The notes under the pieces were generated by a model. It was not told the origin of the DNA. It saw nothing but the letters and a program-made list of their open reading frames with translations, and did not search any database. From Astrothelium macrocarpum (Eukaryota > Ascomycota > Dothideomycetes > Trypetheliales > Trypetheliaceae): DNA of 64,000 bases. The DNA lies in the NCBI GenBank assembly GCA_021030915.1, contig JAGEMR010000081.1:62001-126000 (forward strand), in the 5' to 3' direction. Shown here in pieces: positions 45,099-56,862 of the stretch. A program made the translations under genes and the position numbers. Positions within the stretch are counted from its first letter, which is position 1. Each line of letters opens with the position of its first letter.

Positions 45099-47069
45099 AT
45101 CGGTACACAATTTTTACGCATTTGGGCTCATTGCCGGTCCAACGAATCAATCCAACTGACAAGATCTGTTCGATAAGGTTTTATGACATTTTATGATATG
45201 AAACCTTTTTTTTTTTTTTTTTTTGAAAAAAAAAAAGTATACATGTTTTGTAATATGAAGTTGAGGTGCTGCACATTCGGCGAAGCCGCGGCGCGCACTT
45301 GAGGAGCTTCTCCCCAAGCAAAATTTTGTACACTATCCTAAGCATCCTTTTTCTACTAGCTTCATTTCCACGGTATAGCCTATTGCCTCATAAGTACTTC
45401 TCATATATATACATAGAGATATTGATTTCTAATTTACCAATAGCGTTAAATAAGAATTATTAAGAGCTAATTCATTGTTATGCGCTGCTGCTTGTACTCA
45501 GGTTTGGACAATTCGGACGAGCTAAAGAAGCGACAGTTTGAGCCGAACTGGGCACTCGATTCCCCAACACACAGCGTATGGAAGGAGCGTTGTATTGCAC
45601 CAGGCCGTAAGTGCCACAAATTAAGATAACTGGCGCATAGAAGACGAGCAAATAATTTAAGGAGGCCATGAGGCCGAAGTGGAGTTTGCAGGGCTCCATT
45701 CACTGCTTTCAAATTTTACTGCCACGAATGATGAACTTAACCCGACCTATCATGTCCTTCAAAATGATAATGCCAAGGTGAAGTTGCGCAGGCACGTTCA
45801 ACCAGCGACGAAGGGTTTGGACCGCCAGCCTCGCGTGGGCTCCTGAGTCAGCCACCCATCCGTGCCAGTCTAAAGGAGAGTCAAAGCATGTATTGAGTCG
45901 AAGTTGAGCCGGTGGCTTCGGTTGCCCCTTCCAGAATAGCTTAACGCTAACCTATCAAGGCAATAGAAGTGGCTGTTTTCACCTTCGAGAAGAGAGTATT
46001 CAAGAAGTACGAGACTCGCGCAGTCGCAGCCACTGGAGCAGCTTCTGCGGTTAGTGCGATTGCGGGCTCTGAAAAAATAAGGCACCTCTCATTGTTGAAG
46101 ATTCTTTGCTGATATGCCGCAACTACGATATTACATGAATATTAAATGCCAGTATGAAACAAAGTATTTTCGTAAATACAACAAGGTAGACGACGTCAAA
46201 GGTATAGGGGCGCGATTTGTCGTGACCATGGACGCATCAACATTTGTTGACTTGTAAAATTGGGGGCTTTCGCTGATCTCAATTGCAGGCTTTCCTGACC
46301 TTACTCAGACACAATAACATAATCATTTCTAATTACTCGCTTAGGAGGAGTAACTGGGATGGGCACATGTAATGTGGTGGCATTTCAATCCTTCCAGTCT
46401 GCTTCCACTAGGTGTAGACGTTGGCTGCAGTGACTCTTTTTCCGTCACTATACATTAAACATTCTATTTCCACTTCAATCTTTCCAAGATCTCGTGTCGT
46501 CTTCTATCCAAGGTGGTTGGAATCTTCCGATATTACTCGCATGTCTCTACTATTGTAGATGCCTTCTCAGATCTGCCTTTGATGAGATAGAAAGCCGTCA
46601 AAGCACTGTCCGTGGTACAGAGTATGTGCCATACGAAGAGTGGAGAGACGCGGATGTATGCGATTGGTCTGAGAAAAGAATCTCTTGGGACATCATAGAC
46701 TGGATTTCCAATCGAAAATACGTTCACAAGGGTATGAGCTAGCATCAGTAGCATGTCCGCGACCAAACAATGTCACCGCACGAAGACTGACTACCATTTC
46801 TCTTTTGCCTTCGAGGAACGTCAGGTCAGACGTCTGTAGGACGGCCATAATATAGTCACTCCCGGGCTTCCGCACAGTCTGAGTCACCTCCGTCCTAAGC
46901 TGGCGCAGGATGAAACACGTCTGTCTGTCCTAGACTGGCATTCTCTTATGGACGATCCCTCGGTCTATTTCATGTGTAAATGGCCTTGTATCGTAGATTC
47001 GAGAACCCTGGGGAATTCCGTACCGCAAGTAATGCTCTGGTTGAAGAAACGGTCAATCCTAGACACCGT
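45099..47069. other. intergenic, no supported gene
   Basis: About 2 kb. A T19-G-A11 run at 45206-45236 would fold into a simple hairpin. Several frames of 60-85 residues on both strands, including 46494-46742 (+, no ATG start), have no recognisable features. Confidence 0.5.
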
Positions 47070-49007
47070 TCACCTCATCGAGCCCCATCCCAGTGGACTA
47101 GGGCTTCTTGCTGTCCCCGAACTCTGACTTCCAACCCTGGGGCTCAGATGCGGACTTCCCCCAGCGCTGCTGCCAAACCGTGGGCTCGCCGCAGCAACCT
47201 CACTGACTCGTGGACTCCCTCCTCCACTGGCGGCGATTCTTGATATACCGTCTCCAGGGAGTTCGTAGAAATGGTCGTTTGGATTCACACTTCTCTCAGC
47301 CTTATTACCCGCTTCCAACTCCACTCTCGGATTGCTTTCAGAATAGAGTTCAGGAATTTTTCCTCTCGGACTGCTTTGACCGCTGATTTCATGTGCATTC
47401 GGTTTCTTCAACGTCCCATCAGCTTCATAGATCGGATCCGGCGATGGCATTTCTTGGCGCGACTGTGACATAAGCTCCGCGCCTTGAAATTTTCTGTCAG
47501 CGACAAAGTAGCCGTCACCTGGCCTCTCGTCGGATGGCTTTTCGTGGACGAGTGTATCAGCTTTAGGAGATTTATGCGCCCTGCGCTTGCGAAGAAAGAA
47601 AAATATGAGGGACGCTATTAGTGTAACGGCGACGACGCCACCAACGGCTATACCACCAATTGCACCACCAGATAGATTACTACTATGACTTGAGCTTGAG
47701 GTTGAGTTGTTGGCATCGAAACCAGGTGGGTGAATAGCGACAATCTGTTCAGGTGGCATGGTTCCACTGGCTGGAAACGAAGCCTGGTTCACGGAGAATT
47801 GTTGTCGGTCGTAGTCTGCAATGACATATGCTTCTTGCAGAAACGTACGTCCGATAGTATATTGAGTGCTATTTGCAGCGACGCGGATGGGGAAATAATT
47901 TGTTGGATTCTCATATATGGGATAGCTGGCCTGGAGATCAAAGGCGGCATAAGGGAGAATGATATCCTGAAAATTTGACCCAAGAGCATCTACAGCGAGA
48001 CGAAAGGTGATGGTAGGATTGAGTGTTTTGAGTTGTGAATGCATGGTGTCGTTAACAACGTAGCGGCCAGTCTGTGAGTCGTATTGGAGACCGAAATTCG
48101 ATTCGAATAGATCACAAGCATCTTGAGGTATCCAGATCTCTGGTACGGTGGAATCAATAAAAGAGAGTATCGAATCAGACATTATATTTGTGGTACCGAG
48201 CAGGGTATTTTCCGCCAGGATGGAGATCACATTGACGACTAAACTACGAGAGTCATCAGGTCCAAAAGGAAACGTGACATTACTTTGTTCGAATCTTGAT
48301 GCATCGTAACCACCAAGAGTAAGACTGCCGTCGACCTGTTGTAACCCTTTGACATTCATGTCAGCTTTCTCAGACTTGGTTCACATACATGCTCACTTAC
48401 GGTATGGTGCACCGGCAGTATAGCCCCATGATCGACCAGGAATTAAACTTTGATTAACCGCTGATGGTAGAAACGCGGGCTGTGGATCCGAATAGGTTGA
48501 GAAGTTTGCTGGCTTAACGCCAAGTCCGAATATGCCCAAATAAAACTGTTCCAGTGCGATTCCTGCCACCACTTGATGGTTCAATGTAATGCCACCCGAG
48601 TTCTCCACCTGCAAACCAACAGTATCAAACCCATAATACCCTTGACCGGCATAGGTAACATTGGGCTCGTAATCGAGATTTGTTTCAAATTCCAATGCAT
48701 ATACTCCCAAAGCTTGCCACGATGAGGATTCATTCGTCAGGAACCCCGTTCCCTGCTGATTGTTGAACGGTTGTACTCCTCTTAAGCTTCCACAATTGGG
48801 TGGATCTTTCGCCGTACAGCCTTCTGGATTCGGAACCCATGTTTCTTGCCCGGCGGTCGAAGGAAGAACTCGAAAGTCTTGTGGAGGTGTGCCGATTCGA
48901 AGTATAAAGGTTGACCACGATCCGTCATTTCCATCCCAAGTCTGAGCTGGAGCAAAGGAAAATGGGGCAGGGACAGTGGTGGAATTTTGTCTCTTGACAA
49001 TGGCCAT
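47070..49007 (-). CDS. membrane-anchored aspartic-protease-like (A1) protein
   Basis: Two exons (49007-48401, 48346-47070; 54-bp intron) give at least 627 residues. The lumenal part has the two-lobed pepsin-like fold: WSTFILRIGTPPQDFRVLPS, SLTLGGYDASRF, then the second lobe with LSFIDSTVPEIWIPQDACDL and a terminal YTIGRTFLQEAYVIADYDRQ. The first lobe has PSTAGQETWV where active enzymes have a DTGS motif, so the first catalytic Asp appears absent; the second lobe keeps an Asp in IDST. A Ser-rich stalk, one transmembrane segment (GGIAVGGVVAVTLIASLIFF), an RKRR stop-transfer and a 140-residue Ser/Pro cytoplasmic tail follow. Only the end of a signal-peptide-like segment precedes the ATG at 49007, so a 5' exon is probably missing. 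Activity is doubtful. Confidence 0.75.
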
Positions 49008-50734
49008 GCCAAGCCAGACGCTCGCGAGGCGCAGGTCTATTCTTGAGGGCGGATATCCAGGCCAATATTTAGGCCACCAAGCTTTTCACACTAGGAAATT
49101 GCGTTGCAGGCCGAGAAATGGAACTGAGACACAAGCGAAAGACATAAGCAATGACGTTCGTGGAGACGACAGGACTATGGCGCAACGCGCATGTGCTTGT
49201 CTTGGAAGAAGGCCTAAAGGAATGGCTTGGGAAAAAGATAAGATGACAGAAGAAGATTGATGTTGGCGCACAACACGACCTACCTTTGGCGAAATCGTAG
49301 ACGGTCAGCCTGTCCGGTCTTGGGGCCCTTTGTGGCTGTCACCCAGCCTTGTACCTGTATGCCATCTGGGTATAGTCAAAGGGAATGCCACGGAGAAGAC
49401 TGGACTGCCTTACTTTTTAGGGTTCCGTGCAGAAGGTTGCATATGCTAGCCTGCACGCTATCAACTTTAGCCTATCGCAACCGAACCTAAATTTAGATAT
49501 CCTTTTGCACTGGCCCGCTAAATGTAGATCGGAGTTTGCTCGAGCTGCCTGCGAAAAGCATGTTTGGAAATAGATTGCTCCATGAGAAACACAACATTTA
49601 CCGCGGCATGCTACGCAGGAGATGCTGATATCAGGAGAGCCGGTGAGAAGGTGAATACATGTTAGAGTTGAATCGTTGATGATCCGCGGAGGATTTGATC
49701 CGCCCGCCTTACTCGCACTTCTCATCAAATTCCTCCGCCTTCGGACATTATCCCCATTGCAGATCGAAGGATCACTAAACGCCTACTAACAGAGTAAGCA
49801 CCTGAATCGATTTTCCGAATACGAAATTGAATCTAGGGGATCGAGCTTCGGACGACAAGGATTTATAAAAGCAGATGGCCGCCTGGAAAGCATGGTTCAT
49901 TCGCGAATTTGACTCGGCAAGTTTTGTTGAGTCTGTCAGAATTAAGATTGAAAGTTTCCATCCGAAAAGGGCTGATTGTCCGAAGGTCTTGACTTCGATG
50001 ATTGATCTCGTGAGTCAATAAATACAGCGCCCCAAAGCACTTCACCGGTGGATAGGCGCAGCATGAGTACCGGAACAACGCTCTGCACCCCGCCCCGTTG
50101 CAAGCTGCTCGCCATGCCTGGTCTAGGTGTTTGCTCTCCGGTCATCCTTGGCGCCCAGGGTCAGCAGCCACCCGGCCTTAACCCACCGGCTTTTGACAGA
50201 CTTTGCGACGAGCTTTTCATACTCAACTTCTGCTCTTCTATCCAAGGAGGTTTAGCGGGCTTTCAGCTGAGCCTCAGCTAGTGATTAGAGGATTCCGGTA
50301 ACATGGTACCTCTGACGCTTCATTTGTCGGCTATTTCATCGCGCTTGTCAGGTCCGCAATCCTCCTCTGAGTAGACTCCTGGAAGAGAAACGTGCTTGAC
50401 ATGGATGTGCTATTGACAGAATGTCAGCCTCGTACTTGAGAGCGTTGCATTTGACAAGACCTTGGCGAAATGTACAATATGGGCATAGCCAGTGGCTTTG
50501 AAATTGACCCGCGATGTGGAGATTGTCGTGCTGTTACTCTCGCACCGGTCTTTCTTGCGCCTGAGCAACGACCTTGATAATCACAGCAAGTCAAGTCAGC
50601 GTGACCGTTCCTATTCTCTACATGATGGCCACAGCGTCCTTTTACTAAGACATTTCCTTTGTCGTTCACCCTCGCTTTTTCGCTCCGACGAGAGCCGTTC
50701 AGTCGTTTTCTTGTCTGTCGTTCGAGATTCCAAG
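49008..50734. other. divergent intergenic region
   Basis: 1.7 kb between the protease-like gene and the repeat protein. The missing first exon of the former may lie at its left edge. No further gene is supported; a 77-residue plus frame at 50048 is unrecognised and opens without ATG. Confidence 0.45.
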
Positions 50735-53700
50735 ATGTTGCCAATTATTGTAATCTTGTCTGCTCTTATTACTACGGCATATTCTGCGAATGCTATTTTT
50801 CCGCGTCAGTGTAAGTCCATAACCAATCAAGAGCTTTGTCTTGGTTGCCTCTTAAACTTTGTGACCCAGCATGTTGCTTCAAGCTGCCTTGTTTACTGAA
50901 ATGACCTTACCCAGCTATCGCAGCCTCGAACGCCACAAGGACAAGCATTTTGACAAGTTCGACCACACCTCAAAATGCAACAACTCCATTGACTACGCCA
51001 TCGGCTACATGTTGCGCTGTTATGGGAGATGGAGTGGCCCTCAACTTGTAAGTTTAAATTGAAGATGAGCCGAAACACTCCTCGAATACTTTGGAGAGCT
51101 GACTGATAATTCTTCTGCTTAGGTGGTATAATTCAAGCTATGAAGTTACGGTCGCTACTGTCATCACAAAGTAAGTTTCTTGGACAACTATTCAATTTCT
51201 CAAGCTCCTCTTATGTGGCCTAGCTATATTCAATACAACAACACCTTGGTACCGGGAAATGCAACGACCATCTACAATCACAGTGCAACAAGTGATCTCT
51301 ATGGCTTCTACTTTTCCTACTCGCTTCCAGGCATCCCCACCGGCCTAGATGATGGAGCTGACATCTACGGTGGTACTTCGGTTCTCAAAGCCACCGAGCT
51401 CGTCATTGACAACACTTTGACAGTGTAAGGATAGACACTATAACCATGCGAAAACCTTACTGATCGCATGCAGCACTTCTCCGACTCCTTTCATGGGATT
51501 CGATTATGCCGGTCTCTTTACTGGGCCTCCCTTCCAAGCAAGTTCGGGTGGTCCTTTCGTCTGCTACACCGAAAGCTACAACACGGAGTTTTTTGTTACA
51601 ACTAATAGCGCTGGAAGTTCTTACACGACAAGCGAAGTCGGCACCACGCCAAACAACCCGTCCATTACCATCTCTGGAGATGCCGAGCTGGCACCTCTGA
51701 CGTTTATATTAAATCCCGAGTACGCTTGGCTAGACGTCAACGTCAGCCAATGGCAAGGCGATGACTTTGGCATGGTACGTCTCCCATTCCACTCATCCGT
51801 ACCGACATCAACCAAACCATACTAAAAACTGTCGACAGGTCCCACAAGGTTTCATCAACTTTTTAGGCTCCCAGCCCTCCATCACCAAGAAATGGCCGTA
51901 CATGTCCAACTGCTTCCCCGGCGGCTACGAAGGCCAACCCACCGTCCACATCCCCGTCGCCGAACTCACCAACACCCTCAGCTCCACCATCACCGTCGCG
52001 GGCAACGCCCCCGGCTCAGGACCCTCACCAGCACCGCGGCCAGGACCAAATTCAGCTTCGCCATCTCCGGCGCCTATGCCCACGCCTTCGAACCAGCCGA
52101 CCCCAGCGCCGGCTCCCGCTCCGGCCCCGCAACCGGACCACTCACCTTCGCCCGCGCCTGCACCTGCGCCGGGGAACTCTCCGGCACCAGCTCCTGCTCC
52201 TGCGCCAGCTCACTCTCAGCCTCCAGCTAACTCGCCTGCTCCCGCTCCTGCAAATTCGCCCGCTCCCGCTCCAGCCAATTCTCCCGCTCCTGCTCCAGCG
52301 AATTCCCCTGCTCCCGCTCCAGCGAATTCTCCAGCGCCCGCGCCGGCAAACTCGCCCGCTCCGGGACAGGATCTCGGAGGCGAAGTTTCGTCCATCCTTG
52401 GTGGCGGCAGCTCTGGTTCCGGCAGTAGTGGCGGCGATAGCGGCAACTCTGGCTCTGGCTCTGGTTCTGGCAGTAGTGGCAGCAGTGGTGGAAACGGAGG
52501 CTCTTCATCGGGGAGTGGAAGTGGTGGCTCTGGGGGATCGGGATCAGGAAGCGGGTCTGGGTCTGGCGGTCATAGATCCGGAAGCGAGGGCGGTAGTGGA
52601 TCTTCTGGATCGGGATCTTCTGGATCGGGCTCTTCTGGGCCAGGGTCATCAGGTTCGGGATCTGCTGGGTCGGGGTCATCAGGCTCAGGATCCCCAGGCC
52701 AGGGATCTTCTGGAACCGGCTCGTCAGGTTCTGGCTCGGCAGGATCAGGCTCGACAGGTTCAGGTTCATCAGGTTCAGGCTCTTCGGGCTCAGGCTCGTC
52801 AGGCTCTGGATCATCAGGTTCCGGGTCCCATGGCTCAGGCTCTTCAGGCTCTGAGTATTCAGGCTCAGGCTCTTCAGGTTCCGGGACCTCAGGCTCTGGG
52901 TCGAGCTCGAGCAGCAGTGGATCTGGGACTGGAAGTGGGAGCTCTGGAAGCGGGACTGGAAGTGGGAGCTCTGGAAGCGGAACCAGTGGCTCTGGAGGTG
53001 GCAGTGGAGGCTCTGAAAGCGGGAGAGAGGGCGTTGGAAGTGGGAGTGGAGGTTCTGAAAGCGGAAGTGGAGGTTCTGAAAGCGGAAGTGGAAGTTCTGG
53101 AGCTGGCCTTGGCTCAAATCCTAATTCAGGATCTACATCAGGCAGTGGATCTTCGGGTTCATCGGGCTCAGGTAGTGGAGCAGGTACGGGAAGCTCTGGA
53201 GGAAGCTCAGGCTCCTCGGGTTCTTCTGGATCTGGGTCCTCAAATGGAGGTACTGGCTCTGATGAAGGTAGCGCTCCAGCTGGGGGCTCCAACAGCCCTG
53301 TCCCTGGCGCCACAGTCGATCTTCCAGCTGGTGGCGGCTCCACGATTCCCGCCGTTGTTGGACCTTCTGGAGGTATAATCCTGCCTAATTCCAAGACTAT
53401 TGCCCCTGGCCAGGGTACAAGCTATGGTGGTGTTGCTATATCTGTCCCAGTTGCTCAAGGCGGCGCTTCTCCAACTGCGGTAGTCGTTGGCAGTGGTTCA
53501 GGCGCATCTATCATCCCAATCGCTGGCTCAGGATCAGGGTCTTCTGCTCCCCAATCTGTCAACATTGGAGGGCAAACAATACCTATATCGTATGCTTCGT
53601 CCGGGTCTGGTATTGTTCTTCGAAATGGTGAAACTGTCAAAGCGGGTTCTGTTGCAACATACAATGGGCAGCCAATCTCACTGGCTCCTTCAGGTTCTGC

Positions 53701-54769
53701 TCTTGTAGTAGGTGGTAGTACAGTGCCGCTTTCCGGGCCAGCTCCGACCGATGCCCCGTCTTCTGGAACTATCAACATTGGTGGCCAGACCTTTTCATAT
53801 AGTAAATCGCCTTCAGGTTCTGCTATCATACTTGGTAATGGCGAGACTATTCAACCTGGGGCTGCTGCACAAACTATCAATGGCGTTCCTATCTCGCTTG
53901 CTCCTGGAGGTTCCGCTCTTGCTGTAGGTAGCAGCACCATTCCGCTTGAATCTTCGCCTGTACAACAAACTGTTAATGTTGGTGGATCTGCACTGCCTAT
54001 ATCTTATGCTCCAGGCTCCGCTGGTATCGTTTTACCAAATGGTCAAACTCTCGCTCCAGGTTCATTCACAGAGATCAATGGCGTTCCGATTAGCCTATCA
54101 CCATCTGAAAGCGGACTTCAAGTTGGCAGCTCATCCATTGCGCTTGCTGGCCCTTCTGAATTAGGAAGTAGCACATACGGAAGTATTACCATCGGCAGTC
54201 AAGTGGTTCCGATTTCCTTTACTCCAAATGGTGCGGGAATCATTCTTCCCAATGGTGAAACCCTGTTAGCAGGTCACGCTACAACAATCAACGGCGAGTC
54301 CATTTCTTTACCTTCTGGAGAAAACTTTATTGTAGATGGAACCTCCACCATTCCTCTTACAGCACCTGCAGCAGAGCAATCTATTGCTCTGGGCTCGTCA
54401 ACGGTGGCCATCTCTTACGCTCCAAATGGCCAGGGCATTATCCTTCCGAATGGCCAAACTTTACATCCAGGCCAAGTGACAACCATCTCAGGCACGACTG
54501 TCTCCTTGGCCCCAGGAGAGACTGCAGTGATTGTCAATGGAAAGACAGAGACATTGCATCCCGGCGCGTTTACAACTGGTGTCGGAAGCTACATTGCGAG
54601 TGGTCTGAACTCTAATGAACCCAGCGCGACTGGTAGCAGTAACACGATCCCCGGTGGTGCACCGGGCAGTACAGCACAGGCATCTGCATCTGGAGTTGAT
54701 AGCATGTGGAACAGGAATTGGTGTCTTTTGGCGCTGATGGGTGTGGCTTCGTGCTTGGTCTTTTTGTGA
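50735..54769 (+). CDS. repeat-rich, probably GPI-anchored cell-wall protein
   Basis: Six exons (50735-50810, 50915-51047, 51123-51170, 51224-51424, 51474-51774, 51839-54769) splice to 1229 residues. The order is: signal peptide (MLPIIVILSALITTAYSA); Ser/Thr-rich start; a globular region to about residue 310 (SYSLPGIPTGLDDGADIYGG, SPTPFMGFDYAGLFTGPPF) like unnamed secreted proteins of other ascomycetes; a Pro/Ala block with tandem NSPAPAPA units (about 315-430); about 290 residues of Ser/Gly repeats; five clear plus one diverged copy of a 60-65-residue module (GIVLPNGQTLAPG..TEINGVPISL); and a hydrophobic C-terminus (NWCLLALMGVASCLVFL) that could direct GPI attachment. Likely role is wall structure or adhesion, by architecture only. 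Exon 2 must be read in the frame giving IAASNATRTSILTSS. Confidence 0.75.
52229..52364 (+). repeat. 24-bp tandem repeat coding NSPAPAPA
   Basis: About six imperfect 24-bp units encode (N)SPAPAPA in a row, inside the wall-protein gene. Synonymous differences between units show that they are not newly expanded. Confidence 0.75.
52402..53260 (+). repeat. Ser/Gly-coding low-complexity tract
   Basis: About 860 bases encode runs of SGS, GSG and GSSG units, built mostly from a degenerate GG(C/T)TC(A/T) pattern. It produces long artefactual Pro/Glu-rich frames on the opposite strand. Confidence 0.8.
53530..54560 (+). repeat. 62-residue module array (five copies) in wall protein
   Basis: Modules begin near SVNIGGQTIPI, TINIGGQTFSY, TVNVGGSALPI, SITIGSQVVPI and SIALGSSTVAI. 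Each carries a central G.I.L.NG.T...G segment followed by NG..ISL.P and a VG.S..PL tail. A weaker copy precedes them at about 53320-53530. Pairwise divergence is high, implying an old array. Confidence 0.75.
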
Positions 54770-55275
54770 GAGAGTGAGGTATAGTATTGGGCGAAGAAAT
54801 CTTAAAGTCTAATTAGAATATACCCTTTGATCTGCGTATGATGGCGTTCAAGATGAATGAGCGACGTATGTACTGGGGGGTTGGATTTAGAGAAGAGTCA
54901 CCTTGATGTTGCAATATCACCATGGGAACTCGGATTATCCATAGAAAAGATTCCAAAAGCTGATCATGCTACGTTATTCATAAATCATTTGAAACATCTT
55001 TCCATCGTGAGTACGCTGGGGCTTTGCTGTAGATGCAAAGAACCATGAGTGTAGACATTCTGGAAAGGTCGAAAAGGTTGGCGGAGAGTGCCACTGTGTT
55101 TGTCAGCAGAGCAGAAGAATATTTGCTGCACAAGCGTCTTCTCCACCTCCACACATCGCGTTCTAGCTTCACTCGCCCCTTCTTTCACTGCTTGAGCGTA
55201 TTCAGATCTCTTAATAGAAGCTTCATCCACTCGTATACAGCTTCTCAGCCCCCACATCCTTTACAATCACCCATC
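54770..55275. other. intergenic region wall protein / U2AF
   Basis: 500 bases, pyrimidine-rich just before the U2AF start (about 55130-55275); no gene supported. Confidence 0.55.
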
Positions 55276-55964
55276 ATGGCCAACTACCTCGCCTCCATTT
55301 TTGGAACAGAGCAAGACAAGGTAAGCTTCCACCATCTTCCTCGCTCCTTTACCACCTCTCTAACTTAATTATCTCCAAGGTCAACTGCTCTTTCTACTAC
55401 AAAATCGGCGCCTGCCGCCACGGCGACCGCTGCTCACGCAAACACGTCAAGCCCTCGTACAGCCAAACCATCCTCCTCCCGAACCTCTACCAAAACCCGG
55501 CGTACGACCCAAAGACCAAGCTCAACGCAGAGCAGATCCAGCACCACTTCGACGCCTTCTACGAGGACTTTTGGTGCGAGATGTGCAAGTACGGCGAGCT
55601 CGAGGAGGTGGTGGTGTGCGACAACAACAACGACCACCTGATCGGCAACGTGTACGCGCGCTTCAAGTACGAGGACTCGGCGCAGAAGGCGTGCGACGCG
55701 CTGAACAGCCGCTGGTACGCGGCGCGGCCCATCTACTGCGAGCTCAGCCCCGTCACGGATTTCCGCGAGGCCTGCTGTCGCCTGAACTCCGGCGAGGGCT
55801 GTGTGAGAGGCGGGTTTTGTAATTTTATACACAGGAAGGAGCCGAGTGCGGAGCTCGAGAGGGAGCTGGATTTTAGTACGAGGAAGTGGTTGAAGTTGAG
55901 GGGGAGGGATGAGAGGAGTGAGAGTCGGAGCCCGAGCCCGGAGCCGACGAGGAAGAGGTATTGA
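55276..55964 (+). CDS. U2AF small subunit (U2AF23/35), 3' splice-site recognition
   Basis: Two exons (55276-55320, 55380-55964; 59-bp intron after MANYLASIFGTEQDK) encode 209 residues, close to the 216 of fission yeast U2AF23. With the large subunit it binds the AG at intron 3' ends in the nucleus. First CCCH zinc finger: CSFYYKIGACRHGDRCSRKH. The U2AF-homology RRM (about 62-140) includes WCEMCKYGELEEVVVC and GNVYARFKYEDSAQKACDAL. Second zinc finger: CCRLNSGEGCVRGGFCNFIH. The tail is short and Ser/Arg-Pro (SESRSPSPEPTRKRY). Exon 2 is markedly GC-rich at third codon positions. Confidence 0.95.
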
Positions 55965-56418
55965 GGTGTGGGAAGTGGGGGTGATATTGTGAATGTAGGA
56001 GAGGATTACGTTGGAAGGGGAGGGTTGTGGTTGGTGTTGATGTTAGCCATGGGCTTGCTTGCATAGAGCGGCGTTTCTGAAAGCTCGCGATACCTGGGTC
56101 TATTAGGAATTTTGGATGGATGTTCATGATTGTAATACGCTTCACTAGATAGCGTTTCACACAACAAATCAAACTGTGCTGAAACAACTTTGTCCAAAAG
56201 TTTTTGATTTCCATTATGTAGTCTAAGCTCGTGGTATCGTGCAATATTGAACCCAAAGACTGTCCCAAATTTACTCTTATCGATTCCACGCAATGCCCTT
56301 TCAGTCCGCCATCTGCCAAATATTATCCACGCCTCAACGAATACTTCGTCTCCATTTTCGTCTGCCACTCACTCCAAACCAATTTCCATCCCTTTCCATA
56401 TCATCCCAACCCCCTCCA
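55965..56418. other. convergent intergenic region
   Basis: 450 bases between two converging genes. A 120-residue minus frame crosses it (56368-56006) but overlaps the 3' part of the neighbour region and resembles nothing. Confidence 0.5.
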
Positions 56419-56862
56419 TCATCCCATATACACATACCCCACCCTCGCCTCCACCCCCCTCCTCGCATTCTCACCCCCCACCGGCGTCGACGTCGGCGGC
56501 GGCGGCACACCCCCCGTGGCACTCGCGCCCCCCTTACTCCCCGGCTCCACCATACCCTCGACGCGCTGCACCAAGCGATCCAGCACGCCGCTCGTCTTCA
56601 ACCACAGCACGACGACGACGAGGCCCGCGACGAAGGCCGCGAAGCCCAGCCAGAAGGCCCAGCAGATACACGCGCGCCGCCGCTTCTTGGCTTCTTGGCG
56701 CGCGAGCCACGAGGGTTGGTGTTTGAGGGAGGACGAGGTGGAGGAGGACGAGGAGGAGGAGACGGAGGTGGTGGTGGCGTAGATGGGGGATTTGGATTCT
56801 TCGTCCAGGTGTACGGCGGTGGAGAAGCGGCGCCAGAAGGCGGGGTCGCGGACGAGACTCAT
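56419..56862 (-). CDS. small conserved single-pass membrane protein
   Basis: A single exon of 147 residues. The N-terminus MSLVRDPAFWRRFSTAVHLD is a motif I associate with a conserved but unnamed family of small ascomycete membrane proteins. A Ser-rich linker, a basic patch (AKKRRRAC) and one membrane span (WAFWLGFAAFVAGLVVVVLW) follow, then a Gly/Pro-rich lumenal or extracellular tail. No enzymatic motif. Function unknown. Confidence 0.65.
   Translation of the reverse strand: MSLVRDPAFWRRFSTAVHLDEESKSPIYATTTSVSSSSSSSTSSSLKHQPSWLARQEAKKRRRACICWAFWLGFAAFVAGLVVVVLWLKTSGVLDRLVQRVEGMVEPGSKGGASATGGVPPPPTSTPVGGENARRGVEARVGYVYMG

Noticed and set aside
52227..53394. Long minus- and plus-strand frames over the wall-protein gene, including a Pro/Glu-rich 274-residue frame
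   Set aside because: They are reverse-strand or shifted readings of the Ser/Gly and Pro/Ala repeats. They are purely periodic and lack start context or domains.
56006..56368. 120-residue minus-strand frame between U2AF and the membrane protein
   Set aside because: No homology, lies in a convergent 3' region and overlaps another frame.
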